Shown piece by piece: positions 33,246 to 44,060 of a stretch of DNA of 64,000 nucleotides. The notes under the pieces are model-generated. The model was not told the DNA's origin and did no database searches. It worked only from the letters and a program-made list of their open reading frames with translations. Within the stretch, counting starts at the first letter, position 1. The number at the start of each line of letters is the position of its first letter. This DNA is from Chrysemys picta bellii. Lineage: Eukaryota > Chordata > Testudines > Emydidae. The stretch lies in assembly GCF_011386835.1 (NCBI RefSeq), contig NC_088794.1, positions 65,984,506 through 66,048,505 on the forward strand. Direction: 5' to 3'. The position numbers and the translations under genes were made by a program.

Positions 33246-33841
33246 GTATACATTGCCCATGGACTTTTGAGTCCAAAAGGCTTTACAACAAGTATCTCAT
33301 CATGACCTAAAAATACCTTTTTCTACAAAGCTTAATTATTACTTTATTTTATCTCAATACATTTTAAAATGAACGCTTATATTGCTTTAGGGTGTATTGA
33401 AAAGTTTGAAACTCTCACCAAAATTTTAATACAGTTTGAAAAAGAAAATCAATCCAAGAAAAAGGAAATCAGAAAAGCCTTAAAGCACTTTTATTTTAAA
33501 CAATTAACTTTTTTTAAAAATAGCTTTCTATGTGCTTGCAGAAAATACAGTTAATGCATTTGTTGATTGAAAAATGTCATTGTATGCATGTGCTTTTCAT
33601 TAGATTGTTTTGCCTCGGACATTATTCTCTGGGTGCGTTATTTATAGATAGCTATATGAGAGCCAAAATTCTTTGGCCTCATATGGAATTTAAATGAAAA
33701 CATGGGTTCAATCCAGGATTCATTCTATATATTTCAGTAGGAGATGTGTAAGCAGCATGACTTAGGAGAGGAAAAAAAGAAAACCTCTTTAGCTCTGATC
33801 CTACAAGTTGTTCCACACAGGCAGAGTCCCACACCCAGGAG

Positions 33842-34203
33842 AGGAAGGATGGTCTAGTGATTAGGGTACTGACTTAGGCCACCTATGTTCAATTCCTTGC
33901 TCCACCACAGACTTCCTGTTTGACCGTGGGCTAGTTACTTAGCTGCTCTGTGCCTTATAGGGTGACCAGACAGCAAATGTGAAAAATCGGGATGGGAGTG
34001 GGGGGTAATAGGAGCCTATATAAGAAAAAGACCCCAAAATCGGGACTCTTCCTATAATATCAGGACATCTGGTCACCCTAGTGCCTTAGCACATCATCTG
34101 TAAAATGGAGATAATAGCACTTCCCAACCTCACAGATGTGTTTGTGAGGATAAATACATTAAAGATTATGAGATGCTCAGAATGTGTGGTGCTGAAGGGA
34201 ATG
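33842..34203 (+). repeat. tRNA-derived SINE split by a hAT MITE
   Basis: The left part (33842-33957) has a polymerase III A-box-like 'tggtctagtgattagggt' and a B-box-like 'gttcaattcc', then 'cacagacttcctgtttgacc'. The right part (34081-34203) continues with 'atcatctgtaaaatggagat', 'aatagcacttcccaacctca' and 'gaggataaatacattaaaga', the usual SINE body. The two halves are separated by the hAT element at 33958-34080, whose target duplication is SINE sequence, so they join into one SINE once the hAT is discounted. It is in the same general class as the MIR pieces at 1-118 and 12695-12892. Confidence 0.85.
33958..34080. mobile_element. Non-autonomous hAT MITE inserted in a SINE
   Basis: The left end 'tagggtgaccagacagc' and right end '..gacatctggtcaccct' + 'a' are inverted copies. 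A perfect 8-bp duplication, gtgcctta, is at 33950-33957 and 34081-34088. The interior 'aaaatcgggat', 'ggagcctatataagaaaaag' and 'aaaatcgggactctt' is typical of a common 120-bp amniote MITE. The insertion post-dates the SINE. Confidence 0.93.
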
Positions 34204-35765
34204 CAGATGCAGATCCCCACTGACTAATCGGTCACCGGTGGAGGGGGGGGGGAATGACAAAGGAGTCTGCTCACATGGAGCATCTTTGTGTCTTTTAGAT
34301 ATTGGTATCTGCACTGATGGATATTTTATAGCTAATTGATGACGTAGTCAGAGAGACAATTTGACATAAATCAGCATACTTGCTTTAGAAATTAAAACAG
34401 CAAATGACTGAAACAGTGGACAACATGTTGCGTCCTCATAAACAGTAAGATTCTGCTCTCAATTTAACCAATGCAGCCCCAAATTTAGCTCAAAGTTCTT
34501 TTTATTCTGTACACTGTGATTTTTGTATACACCTAAAAATGGATCTCATTTCCAGTAAAACAGACTATTCTGATTTTTTTTTAAATAAAAAATACTTGAT
34601 TTTAAAAAAAATACTCTGGCTTCCATAATATATAAATCTGACACAGGCTTTAAATTGCATCATTGTAAAATGACTGAATAGAACTGCTATGCTGATTTAA
34701 GTAATTTACATTCTCCTCACAAGTGATCAGATCATACCAAAAATAAATGAAGTGTAGCTTCTGGCCAGCTATCAAATCCAGTTAGGTAACCCATTAGATA
34801 AAGTATTATGGCTGTAATTAGCCATAACAATCTAAGCATTTTACACTCATCAGGTCACACACTTGCTTATACTTTCCTAGCTGGGAGCTTGTCCCAGGAT
34901 CGGCTTGATCATTGGTGATCTACAGCAGAAGTTCCCAAATTATGACGTGTAGAACATTTGCTGGTGGTCCAGAGAGAGCCTGCTGGCCACATGGTGCTGA
35001 TTCTCCTTGCTTTCAGCTGAGAAGAACAGAACAGAGGAGATGGAAAAGAAATAAAGAGCACAAGTGAACAAAGTGGTTCAATCCATTCTCTCCTCCTCCC
35101 CAAGGACAAAACACATTGCACTAGGATATATAAATATGTTCTTACTATCACATTTCCATTTGAACAGCAGCTGTAGTTGCCACAAGGATGTTATGCAACT
35201 ACAGATGACAGGGTCCACAAAAGAATCTGTTAAGATGCGGTCCACAGTCTGAACATGTTTGAGAACCCCAATGTGTGGAAGGAATTCCTAATCTGATTAG
35301 CCCACACTGAACCCCGTGCTCACAGCTAAACTATTGGCTGCTTTTCACCTTCCTTCCTGCTGCTTCATCCTGGATTTTGCAGCCCACACTCACCTTCCAA
35401 TCTAACCACCCGTTGGGGGTGGGGAAATGTCAACTATAACTAACATATCCATTTCTCAGTTCTTTGTCAGGGGGTGGCATTTTAAGGATTCACAGCTTCC
35501 AGAAAATACAGTCAAGAAGGGAAGAAAACATCAAATTCACAGGCGATGGGTTATTCTGAGTTCATGGGTGTGTTTCGATACAAAAGGTAAGTACAATATT
35601 TTCTAGTTTCATCCAAAGTATTTTATTTACCTAGTGAATTGCCTGATTTTTACAGGTGCTGAAGTCAATAGGAGCTGTGGGGTGCTCAGCAGCTCTGAAT
35701 TCAACCCCTGAATATGATTGATTGCTCAGTCTCTTTGCATAGTATGCACTGAACTAGATATTAAA
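34204..35765. other. Gene-poor intergenic sequence
   Basis: Nothing coding is recognised. A G run lies at 34243-34251. 'cagaagttcccaaattatga'..'gagaaccccaatgtgtgg' (34925-35275) resembles the two ends of a degraded short DNA transposon, but I could not define it well enough to call. The rest is unassigned. Confidence 0.5.
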
Positions 35766-36017
35766 ATTGATCTAAGTTACGCAACTTCAGCTATGTGAAT
35801 AACGTAGCTGAAGTCGACGCACTTAGATTGACTTACCATGTCTTCACTACGGTGAGTCGACTGCTGCCGCTCCCCCGTCAACTCTGCCTGCATCTCTCGT
35901 CGACTGGAGAGCGCTTGGGGATTGATTTATCGCGTCTAGACTAGACACGATAAATCAATCCCCGCTGGATCAATCGCTGTCCGCTGATCCGGCCGGTAGA
36001 GAAGACATACCCTTAGG
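35766..36017. mobile_element. Palindrome-rich MITE
   Basis: It contains a palindrome at 35784-35814 ('acttcagctatgtg'..'cgtagctgaagt') and a longer one at 35917-35963 (arms of 23 nt, one mismatch, around 'ggggattgatttatcg'). Homologous palindromes appear in the opposite order at 52964-53256, so both copies belong to one family. The inner 'gtcttcactac' and 'gtagagaagacat' mark the usual hAT-like '(t)gtctacac' ends. There are no coding frames. Confidence 0.65.
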
Positions 36018-37155
36018 TAGTCTGAAATATTTACATGTTTCTGCCTCTTTCTTCCATTCTTTTAATTTGGAAATGTAATGCAATAAGAAGGTGAATGTCA
36101 TTCTAGATAAATACAATGGAACAGTTCTACATACATGCATCATATTAAAGGATAATTAGCTTTTTGCTTTTGCATTTCCATTTGGTGTTTCATATACTTT
36201 GTTCCCTTTCATCTCTGTAGGAAAATAACAGTGTTTCTTTAGTTTGGCTGCCACTAAAGATCAGTGTTGTTGTGGAAAAATGTGCATTTAAACTGACAGT
36301 GTGAATGATTTGCAATGGGCATATGGTTCACAAAGTGAAGACCGTAACATTATTAATTGGAAAACCAATTCTAATTCATCTGAATTCTAACGAAAACTAA
36401 CAGATTTGCCACTGAATGATCTGCCATATCCTTGGGAGAATAATGATTGATGTCCTGTCATTGTTATGAACATGCTGCTCCGTGCCCTTATTCCATAAAT
36501 CTATAGGATGATTCATATGAGTTAGTCAAATGGGTAGATGCAAGTTACATTCTAGAATATGCACATTTTAGCCTAGTAAATAAAGAGGGACTCTTCAGTT
36601 TTGCATTCCAGATGAGGCCATAGTGTTTTCTAAACTACCCATCTGCTACTACACGTTCATTTTTGTTCTCCCTGGTCTATAACCACTCAGTCATTTGTTG
36701 GCTGTTGCATCCCAACCCCCACCAGTATGTTGTCTATATCTATAGGTTGTCTGTTTAGGTTTGATCCTGATCAGAATCTTCTAGTGTAATTCTCTGCTCC
36801 CGTTTGAAATCGCATTCAAATCTATAAGACCCCAATCAGGGACTGAAGCTTTAAGGTCTGATACTGTATCTTGAGTATGGATAGACAGCTATGTCCACAT
36901 GAAATCCCACTGACTTCTGCTCAGAGACAACAATTTGCCTGCATGCAGCAAGCTGCAGGACCTGAGCCTTCATTTGTAAGCACTTCAGATACTTTTTTTG
37001 TTTCTTTTAAAGATTAATTGTTTTCTTCCTTATTTAGTCTAACAGAAAAATACTTCTCAGATTCCTACAAGTCTGCTATAACTAGGAATATAGGACCATG
37101 CTTTTTTGTTGTTAGGATTCTGTAACATGTGTAGATGTACACTGTGTCAGCTTTA
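36018..37155. other. Gene-poor intergenic sequence
   Basis: A/T-rich DNA flanking the Ty3/gypsy element on its left. I see no gene, RNA gene or well-defined repeat, apart from common short words such as 'ctccc.tttgaaatc' near 36796-36900. Confidence 0.5.
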
Positions 37156-37194
37156 TGTGGTATTTAGATGCTGCATATGATTTTGGCGACGAGG
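37156..37194 (+). repeat. 5' LTR remnant (27 bp) and primer-binding site
   Basis: 37156-37182 (tgtggtatttagatgctgca + tatgatt) equals the first 27 bases of the 3' LTR at 41601 with one difference (a/g). The rest of the LTR is missing. The text jumps straight to 'ttggcgacgagg' (37183-37194), the motif found at the primer-binding site and leader junction in this class of elements. About 177 bp of LTR is therefore deleted. Confidence 0.8.
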
Positions 37195-38253
37195 ATGGAT
37201 CTTCTGCTTCTGAACCCACCTGCACCCTTTCTGCAAAGCCTAGGTGAGCCTCCAATTGCTTTTACTGTCTGGATCCATATGTTTGAGACTTATCTGCTTG
37301 CAATCAGTGCTACAGAGATTTCTGAAGTAAGAAAGCATGCTCTGCTAATCCACTGCCTTGGAGCAGAAGGGCAGTGTATATTTTACACTTTTCCTCTTGC
37401 AGATGATAAATATGAGACTGCATTCCCTGCATTAAAGAACTTTTTTGTGCCAAAAGTGAATGTAGTAGCTAATTGCTACAGATTTCGCCAGTGTGAGCAG
37501 AAACCAGGGGAGACTATCATGCCGTATATTGCTTCCCTGAGGAGTCTGGTTGTAACTTGTGAATTTGGGAATATGGCAGATGAGATGATTAGAGACCAGC
37601 TCATTGAGAAAACAACCACGCTTCGTGTAAGAGAACGCTTACTTCTAGAACCACAACTTACACTAGAAAAAGCAATAACCATTGCTACTCAGATTGAGTC
37701 AGCTACAGCTGAAGCCAAAATAATGAGCAAAGATACAGGAGGCACAGGCCAGGCTGTGTTTCCTTTGCAGAAAAGTTCACTATCGCTGCAGACAAACAAT
37801 TGCAAGAGGAAAACTAATAAAAAGCCACTGAATCAGCGAATGCAAAATACAGTAAAAGCATGCTTTCGCTGTGGATCCCCACAACATCTTGCAAGCTACA
37901 CAGGATGCCCAGCAAAAGTAGCTCAGTGCAATCATTGCAAAAAGATTGGGCATTTTGCTAAAGTATGTCGCAGTAGCCAGTTCAATCAACGGTTGCTTGC
38001 AGTTACAATACCAGATGTTACTGTGCTGAGTGTGGACAAAATCACTACTGCACATATTCCAGAACAGATAAAGTGCACTGTAAATGTTTTCGCCATATCC
38101 TCAGGCAAATCACACTCTATTCAGCTAATGTTGGACACTGGCTCGGCAGTATCTATACTACCTGATTCCATCTATTTGCATTACTTTAAAGATGTTCCTC
38201 TTACTGAACCCAAACTTCACTTGGTATGCTATTTGAAAAACCATATTCCAGTA
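37195..38253 (+). pseudogene. Gypsy gag and protease start (interrupted)
   Basis: The frame is open from an ATG in the LTR remnant at 37168. The natural start is probably the ATG at 37195, just after the primer-binding site. It encodes a capsid-like helical region, then a basic segment, then two CCHC zinc knuckles (37861-37908 and 37927-37968; the first has six residues instead of four between His and last Cys), then a retroviral-type aspartic protease with the DTGSA motif at 38134-38148. The frame stops in the hAT element at 38254. Reading frame 1 before the insertion and frame 3 after it differ by exactly the 317 bp added (element plus duplication), so the frame was open before the hAT arrived. 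Confidence 0.85.
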
Positions 38254-38562
38254 CAGGGATAGGCAATCTATGGCACGCGTGCCGAAGGTGGCACGCGAGC
38301 TGATTTTCAGTGGCACTCACACTGCCCGGGTCCTGGCCACTGGTCTGGGGGGACTCTGCATTTTAATTTCATTTTAAATGAAGCTTCTTAAACATTTTAA
38401 AAACCTTATTTACTTTACATACAACAATAGTTTAGTGTTATATTATAGACTTATAGAAAGAGACCTAAAAATATTAAAATGTATTACTGGCACGCGAAAC
38501 CTTAAATTAGAGTGAATAAATGAAGACTCGGCACACCACTTCTGAAAGGTTGCCGACCCCTG
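38254..38562. mobile_element. Non-autonomous hAT element inserted in gypsy protease region
   Basis: The left end 'cagggataggcaatctatgg' and the right end '..aaggttgccgacccctg' form imperfect terminal inverted repeats. A perfect 8-bp duplication, ttccagta, is at 38246-38253 and 38563-38570. The interior 'tggcacgcg'..'ctggcacgcgaaa' and an A/T-rich middle have no coding capacity. It is 309 bp long and younger than the host retrotransposon. Confidence 0.93.
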
Positions 38563-38570
38563 TTCCAGTA

Positions 38571-39300
38571 CATGGCTGCCTGCCAGCAATAGTTACTTTT
38601 GGTGATCGCTGTGTAACTGCGGAATTCTACATTGTTCACAAAGGCACTCCTATCCTTGGCAGAGATTTATTAGCTGCTTTAAATCTCAGGGTAGTTAATG
38701 GACAAATTGATCTTCCTCAGCAAAGCACTCTTGAGGTACACACACCAGTTTCAGCTGGGACCCAACTCCAGGTTGAGGAGAAACTCGGCTGTGCTTATGG
38801 GTTTCTGCATAAAGTTAAAATGCGGAATAATGTGTTGCCTGTACTACAGAAATTACGGCGCTTACTATTTTCAGTCAGGGAAGCTGTTTCAGAGGAACTT
38901 AGAAAACTTGTTCAAAAGGACATTATTGAAGAGATTAACTCCTCGGAATGGGTTTCACCTATAGTAGTGACGCAGAAGAAGGGAGGAGACATTCGCCTTT
39001 GTGTGGACTTAAGGGAGCCAAAGAAAGCTATTGTGATTGACAGCCATCCTCTTCCTCACATAGAGGAAGTATTTGCAGAACTCCGTGGAGCAAAGATGTT
39101 TTCTACTCTTGATTTGCAGAGCGCATACCACCAGGTTATGTTGCATGAAGATAGCAGAGACCTCACAGCATTTATTACACATGAGGGACTATTTCGTTTT
39201 AAACGTGTTCCATATGATCTCGCATCAGCCCCAAGTGCCTTTAAAAATGATGTCATTGATTCTGAAGAATCAACATAGAGTTCAGTGCTATTTGGATGAT
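38571..39300 (+). pseudogene. Gypsy pol: protease end and reverse transcriptase, frameshifted
   Basis: Downstream of the hAT the protease C-terminus (ILGRDLL, 38660-38680) leads into RT. The recognisable RT blocks are the 'RLCVDLRE' block (38995-39018), 'FSTLDLQSAYHQV' (39099-39137) and the catalytic YLDD (39289-39300). The frame shifts near 39240, between the 'ASAPSAF' block and YLDD, and the original frame stops at 39278. RT motifs are well kept despite the break, so inactivation may be moderately recent. Confidence 0.88.
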
Positions 39301-40322
39301 ATTATTGTGTTTGGAAATACTACTGAGGAGCCTGACAATAACCTGTACTAAACTGCATCAGCAAAGCAGGCCTCAAGCTCAATAGGTCCAAATGCAAATT
39401 GAGACAAACTGAACTCTCCTTTCTGGGGCATAGAATTTCACAGGCTGGACTAAAACCTGATCCAGATCATATCCTGGCAATTTCAAATGCTCCTCCTCCA
39501 ACAGATTTGCAAACCTTACATTCCTTCTTGGGTCTTACCTCCTGGTATGCAAAAATTCATTCCCAATTATGCTTCTGTCATTGAACCATTACGAGAATTA
39601 CTACAGAGAAGTTCAACCTTAGTGTGGACAACAGATGCACAAGTTAGTTTCGAAAGGGTGAAAGACTTGATTGTACATAGTCCAGTACTTGCATTATTCA
39701 GTCCCGCATTGCCCACAATTGTAACTACTGATGCTTCTGATTATGGATTTGGGGCTGTCCTCACACAACTTCATGGGGACAACACAGAGAGGACTGTTGC
39801 ATTTGCTTCAAGGACACTAGGTAATGCTGAGAGAAAATATTCTATAGTTGAAAAAGAAGCACTTGCTTGTGTCTGGGCTACTGAAAAATGGAGAACTTAC
39901 CTGTGGGGCCGCACGTTCAAGTTGCGCACAGACCACAGCCTTTTGACAACGTTGCTCACCACGAAAGGACTGGGAAGAGCAGGATATCGTGATCTGCAAG
40001 ACTACTTTCTTCCAATTATGAACTGGAATATAAGCCTGGAAACAAAAATGTGGTAGCTGATTGCCTTTCTCGCCTGCCTTTGCCTTCACCAGATGGTCCA
40101 CCAGAGGTTGAGGATGTAGTAGTTGCGTTTATTACAAGCACTCTTACTGCAGTTACAAGAGAACAATTTCAAGCTGCTTGTTCAGCGTGTCCAATTCAAC
40201 AAAAATTATGGGAATTTCTGACAAAGAGATGGCCCAGTAACCCTAAAAACCTTGACCCAGTTTTGCTGCCTTATTTTAGAGTTCGGGATGAACTTTCTTT
40301 GCTCGATGGCTGTGTGCTATGA
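39301..40322 (+). pseudogene. Gypsy pol: RT thumb, RNase H and linker, frameshifted
   Basis: After YLDD the frame changes between 39350 and 39399, again near 39545, and again near 40035. RNase H is recognised by the 'TTDASDYGFGAVL' block (39724-39763), the 'EKEALACVW' block (39853-39880) and the 'LRTDH' block (39920-39935). The connecting segment ends 'VADCLSRL' (40052-40075). An in-frame TGA lies at 40320-40322. TGA here is one C-to-T change from CGA, a CpG codon, as expected for methylated-CpG decay. Confidence 0.85.
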
Positions 40323-41587
40323 GGTACATACCGGCTACTTGTGCCAGAAGAATTACAGTCAAAACTCATACACTTGGCACACGATACTCATCAAGGAATT
40401 GTCAGAACCAAACAACGACTATGGGATCTGTATTGGTGGCCAGGGATGGACTCTCAAACTGAAGCACTCATAAAATCCTGTGTCACTTGCCAAATGCATG
40501 ATAAGACAGCAGTGACATGTACTCCTCCATTACAGCCTGTTCCTCTTCCTGAATCTGCATGGGAAAAAGTGGCGATTAACATTGTAGGACCCTTTGATAC
40601 TGCTCCAATTGACTGTCGTTATGCCATCACTTTAATAGACTATTTCAGCAAATGGCCCGAGGTAGCGTTTACATCGCAAATTTCTTCTGCTACAGTAATT
40701 AAGTTCCTCTCTTCAGTTTTTAGCCGGGAAAGTAACCCCAAAGAACTGGTTTCAGATAATGGTAGTCAATTTACTTCCCTGGAGTTTGAAACTTTTCTAG
40801 CAGAGAGGAACATTTTACACAGGAGGTCATCCCTATATTACCCTCAAGACAATGGGGAAATTGAACGGTTTAACAGACGTTTGAAAGAGAGTTTGCAAAC
40901 AGCTAAACTGGAAGGGCGATTGTGGATACCCTTCACTACTGATTTCTTGCAAGCATACCGGGCTACATGACATGCCACAACGCAAAGATCACCCGCAGAG
41001 TTACTTCATGGGAAACAGATGACTACTAAACTGAACATTGCTGGATTGTTAAAGGCACGACCTGATGCCCCAAACAAGGATGATGTGAGAAAGACAGTTG
41101 AACAGAACCAAGCAAAGTCTAAGGCTTTCCCAGACAAATGGCAGGGTGCTAAGGAACCAAAGTTTGAGTGTGGTTCCTTTGTTAGAATATGAAAACCTGG
41201 AATCTTACGCAAAGGGGACCATAAATTCACAGCTCCTCTTAAAATCCTAGAGAAGAAGGAACCTTACACCTATCGACTTTCTGGTGGGCGGGTATGGAAT
41301 GCTTCTTATCTTGCACCTGCCTATGCACCAAGAGGAGATTATGTCAACACCCAGTCTGCATTGGATGACTTCACTGTAGAACCAACACAACAAAACATTG
41401 CACTGGAACCGGGGCTTGAGAGACGGCCTGTCAGACTCAGACGACCACCTGCCTGGACTAAAGATTATGTTATGCAGTATCTACAGTGTTTTCAGTGTAA
41501 TATTCCTGACAACAGTATAGTGTCTTGTTTCATATTTGTTCCTGGGGTTAGAACAACAATGTTTATTTTAATTTGGAAAGTTTCTTA
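40323..41587 (+). pseudogene. Gypsy integrase remnant
   Basis: The HHCC zinc-binding module is at 40375-40500 (His-His before 'GIVRTKQRL', Cys-Cys in 'SCVTCQ'). The catalytic core shows 'IVGPFD', 'VSDNGSQF' and 'DNGEIERFNRRLKE', so the second Asp and the Glu are present. At the first Asp position the codon is AAC (Asn, 40578-40580), so the catalytic triad is incomplete. In-frame TGA codons at 40968 and 41190 both look like CGA-to-TGA changes. The C-terminal part (41193-41587) follows in the same frame and ends just before the polypurine tract. Confidence 0.88.
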
Positions 41588-41600
41588 AGAGAGGAGGGAA
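41588..41600 (+). promoter_or_regulatory. Polypurine tract of the gypsy element
   Basis: The run 'aagagaggagggaa', purine only, ends exactly where the 3' LTR begins. This is the position of the plus-strand primer in LTR retrotransposons. Confidence 0.85.
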
Positions 41601-41804
41601 TGTGGTATTTAGATGCTGCATGTGATTATTAGAACTGGGAGCACTGGCTGTTGGGAGTCTGAAAGGACAGGAAACAAGAAGGAGGGGGAGGAGTTGAGGA
41701 GGCTGGGAGAGTTACAGGGTGTGCACTACAGCTTGGAAAAGAGACTTCCACTGTAAATAAAGTTCTGTTGAAGTTTGTTAATACTTTGCCTGGTGGATAC
41801 AACA
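41601..41804 (+). repeat. Gypsy 3' LTR (204 bp)
   Basis: It begins TGTGGTATTT and ends ..GGATACAACA, the TG..CA form of an LTR. It carries a G/A-rich stretch (41670-41720) and a poly(A) signal, AATAAA, at 41756-41761. Its first 27 bases are repeated at the 5' end of the element. Confidence 0.9.
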
Positions 41805-43060
41805 CCTTACTACTGATATCCAGAAATTCTGTCAGAATCTCAATGTCTGGACTCTGGTATGCTCATTAGCCCCAGCTAAGTACACATCATTAGAGTAAAC
41901 TTGTTTTTTCTAATATTTCAACTTTTCATAAAATGTGTTGTTTTGTTCTCAAGTGCATATTTATTCCATTTGCTCATTCTTGCTCAATTCAATTAGCCTT
42001 AGATACATAGTTAATGGCTCTCTCAATTTACTGGTTTTCTACCTTGTTTCATCAGCTTTTTAAAGATGCCACTCTGTTGTGGCAGTTCTTCTTTCCACAA
42101 TGAAGTCAATAGGGTTTCTCTAGATTTATATAAGTGTTGCTAGGATCAGAATCTGCCATGGCATCCTTTAAATATCCTCTTTCTTTTCCTTATGCGTGCA
42201 CAGAGATAGAATTTACATTGCACTGGAGTGTGAGGAATCCATAGTCTCGCTTCTGCTCTTGTCCAAGAGACATGGAGTTTACAGTGAACACTGTCTCACA
42301 GATCCTGGATTATAGGGAAGCATAATATTTTTGCACCATTGATCCTCAGGAGAATGCATTGACAGATACTGGCTTTATTTTAATTAATTTGTTCCTGCTT
42401 TGACACTGCATCATGAAAATGAGGACAGGCATTGTTCTAAAGTGATTGAGCCCAATTCTGTCCTAGGTTACACCTGTGCAATCTCTTCAATGATAGTGGG
42501 ATTACAGAGGAGTAATTGAGATCAGAATTTGGTCCATAGACTAAAAATGACTGTTTTCAATTTGTATCCTTCCCAAGAGGAGAAATCCACTCTGATCAAC
42601 TCATTGATTTATTTAAAATAAAACAAAATTAGTCACCTTTCTTTGCCATTCAACACTGCTCTGTAATTTTCAGTTTTTTGCCCATTATTTTAGCATTCTT
42701 GTCCTTTGGCCTTGATCCATGTCCTGTGCTCTTCAGCTCTTTGCCCAACCTTCCTGGAAAACTGCTATAGAATACAATAAGAATTAAGGCCCAGATTCAG
42801 CAGCCCATCCCCATTCAAAGGGCATAAATGGGACTAACTGGGAAAATGTCTGTATTATTTTTTAGGAACATTAGGTATGACCCAGTTTCCCTGTTCAGTT
42901 TTATATTGCTGCCAGACTGAATGCATAGAGTCAAATCAAAGGATGCTGTAAAGAGGGATTATTAATGAACCAAGGAAGCATAAAACAATGAAACAGATAA
43001 TACGCCTTCTTAGGTGCCCACTTCAAATGAGTTAAGACAACAATGGCTGGGCCATCATTT
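41805..43060. other. Gene-poor intergenic sequence
   Basis: No gene is seen. A short dispersed-repeat piece, 'cccaattctgtcctaggtta'..'gaattTggtcc', is at 42450-42537. The remainder is unassigned. Confidence 0.5.
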
Positions 43061-43690
43061 GGGGTAAGAACCTGTGTGTCTGGGACTATCCAAATTAGAA
43101 TCTTTTTCTCTTCCAAAGCTGTGGTTTAGATCAAAAGACCCCCAGGGGTTTAAAAAAAGGTGTGTGTGGGGGGAGGTGGTCAGCTCAGCTGGAAGCAGAC
43201 AAACACACAGCGTCAGCATGCAGTGAGGCTGACACACAGACAACCTGACTTGAGAGTCAGGGTCTGGAACCAGTGAGCTGTGATTTGGTATGAAGAGAGA
43301 ACAGGGGACAGCAAGGCTAAGTCATATCTACCAGGAGCTTGAGAGGTATGTCAAGCTTAGGCAAGACAATATGCCTGTAGGTCTCTTAATTTTAAATCGC
43401 TTTCTCTAAGCTTTATGTACCATTTTGGCAAATAAATCGTACTTTGTTCTGGAGAAACAGCTTTTGTGTCACTGCGGAACTCGAGCAGAATCCAAATCCT
43501 GTTGGATCTGCTGGGTAAAGTGGTTGATAACCTGGGGTGTATAATCCATAGACACAGTTAGAAAGTGGTTGGATTGCAGGATCCCATCCCAAAGAGAAGT
43601 GGAGGCACGGGCCTGCCAAGAAGAGTATACTCAGGGGACTGGAAAAGGGTCTCAGAAGGAGCAGCCTACCCAGGGGTTGAGACAGTAAGC
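43061..43690 (+). repeat. Unassigned LTR-like repeat with poly(A) signal
   Basis: The stretch contains 'ggggtttaaaaaaaggtg' (TATA-like, 43145), a poly(A)-signal region 'ggcaaataaatcgtactttg' (43428-43447), and then a block (43444-43690) that recurs inverted at 385-619. A TATA-like start, a poly(A) signal and a following leader-like segment fit an endogenous retroelement LTR plus adjoining sequence, but I see neither TG..CA limits nor a coding region. Confidence 0.45.
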
Positions 43691-43807
43691 ATGCGCTTAA
43701 GTCATGTTGACTGCAGTAGGACTAAAGCACACAGTGATGTCCTTTGCTGAATAAGGATGGACTTAACTTGTACTTAAGTTTTGATAACTTGGTATCTAAG
43801 CCTATAT

Positions 43808-44060
43808 GGGTACCTTTACACTGTGAAAAAAAATCCGCAACACAGCTGCAACTGGCCTGGATCAGGTGACTTGGGCTTACGGGGCTTGAGCTGCAGTGCT
43901 ATAAAACTGCAGTGTAGATGGTTGGGCTCGGGCTGGAACCAGGCTCTGAGACTCCCTCACAAACATCTAAACTGCAGTTTTATAGCCCCACCGTCCCTTG
44001 AGCCCATGTCAGCCTATCTGGGCCAGGCGAGAGTCTTTTTTTGCAGTGTAGATGTACCCT
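43808..44060. mobile_element. hAT-type MITE
   Basis: The left end 'gggtacctttacactg' and right end 'cagtgtagatgtaccct' are inverted copies with few mismatches. Inside, 'ctgcagtgctataaaactgc' (43891-43910) and 'ctgcagttttatagcccc' (43971-43990) also mirror each other, giving a long imperfect hairpin. No unambiguous target duplication was found. Confidence 0.7.

Larger units (their letters stand above)
37156..41804 (+). mobile_element. Ty3/gypsy LTR retrotransposon, degenerate
   Basis: The order is 5' LTR remnant, primer-binding-site-like motif, gag with zinc knuckles, protease, reverse transcriptase, RNase H, integrase, polypurine tract and 3' LTR. It is about 4.65 kb including a 309-bp hAT insertion (38254-38562). 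The coding region is broken by at least four frameshifts and three TGA stops. Gene order (integrase after RNase H) identifies Ty3/gypsy and excludes Ty1/copia. There is no envelope gene. No matching target duplication is visible (left flank ends 'cttta', right flank begins 'cctta'). Confidence 0.92.

Noticed and set aside
35766..36017. Palindromes as tRNA or microRNA genes
   Set aside because: The same palindromes recur in a mobile element at 52964-53256, so MITE origin is the simpler explanation. A small-RNA role stays untested.
37156..41804. Endogenous retrovirus with envelope
   Set aside because: There is no env frame between integrase and the polypurine tract, and the gene content fits Ty3/gypsy.
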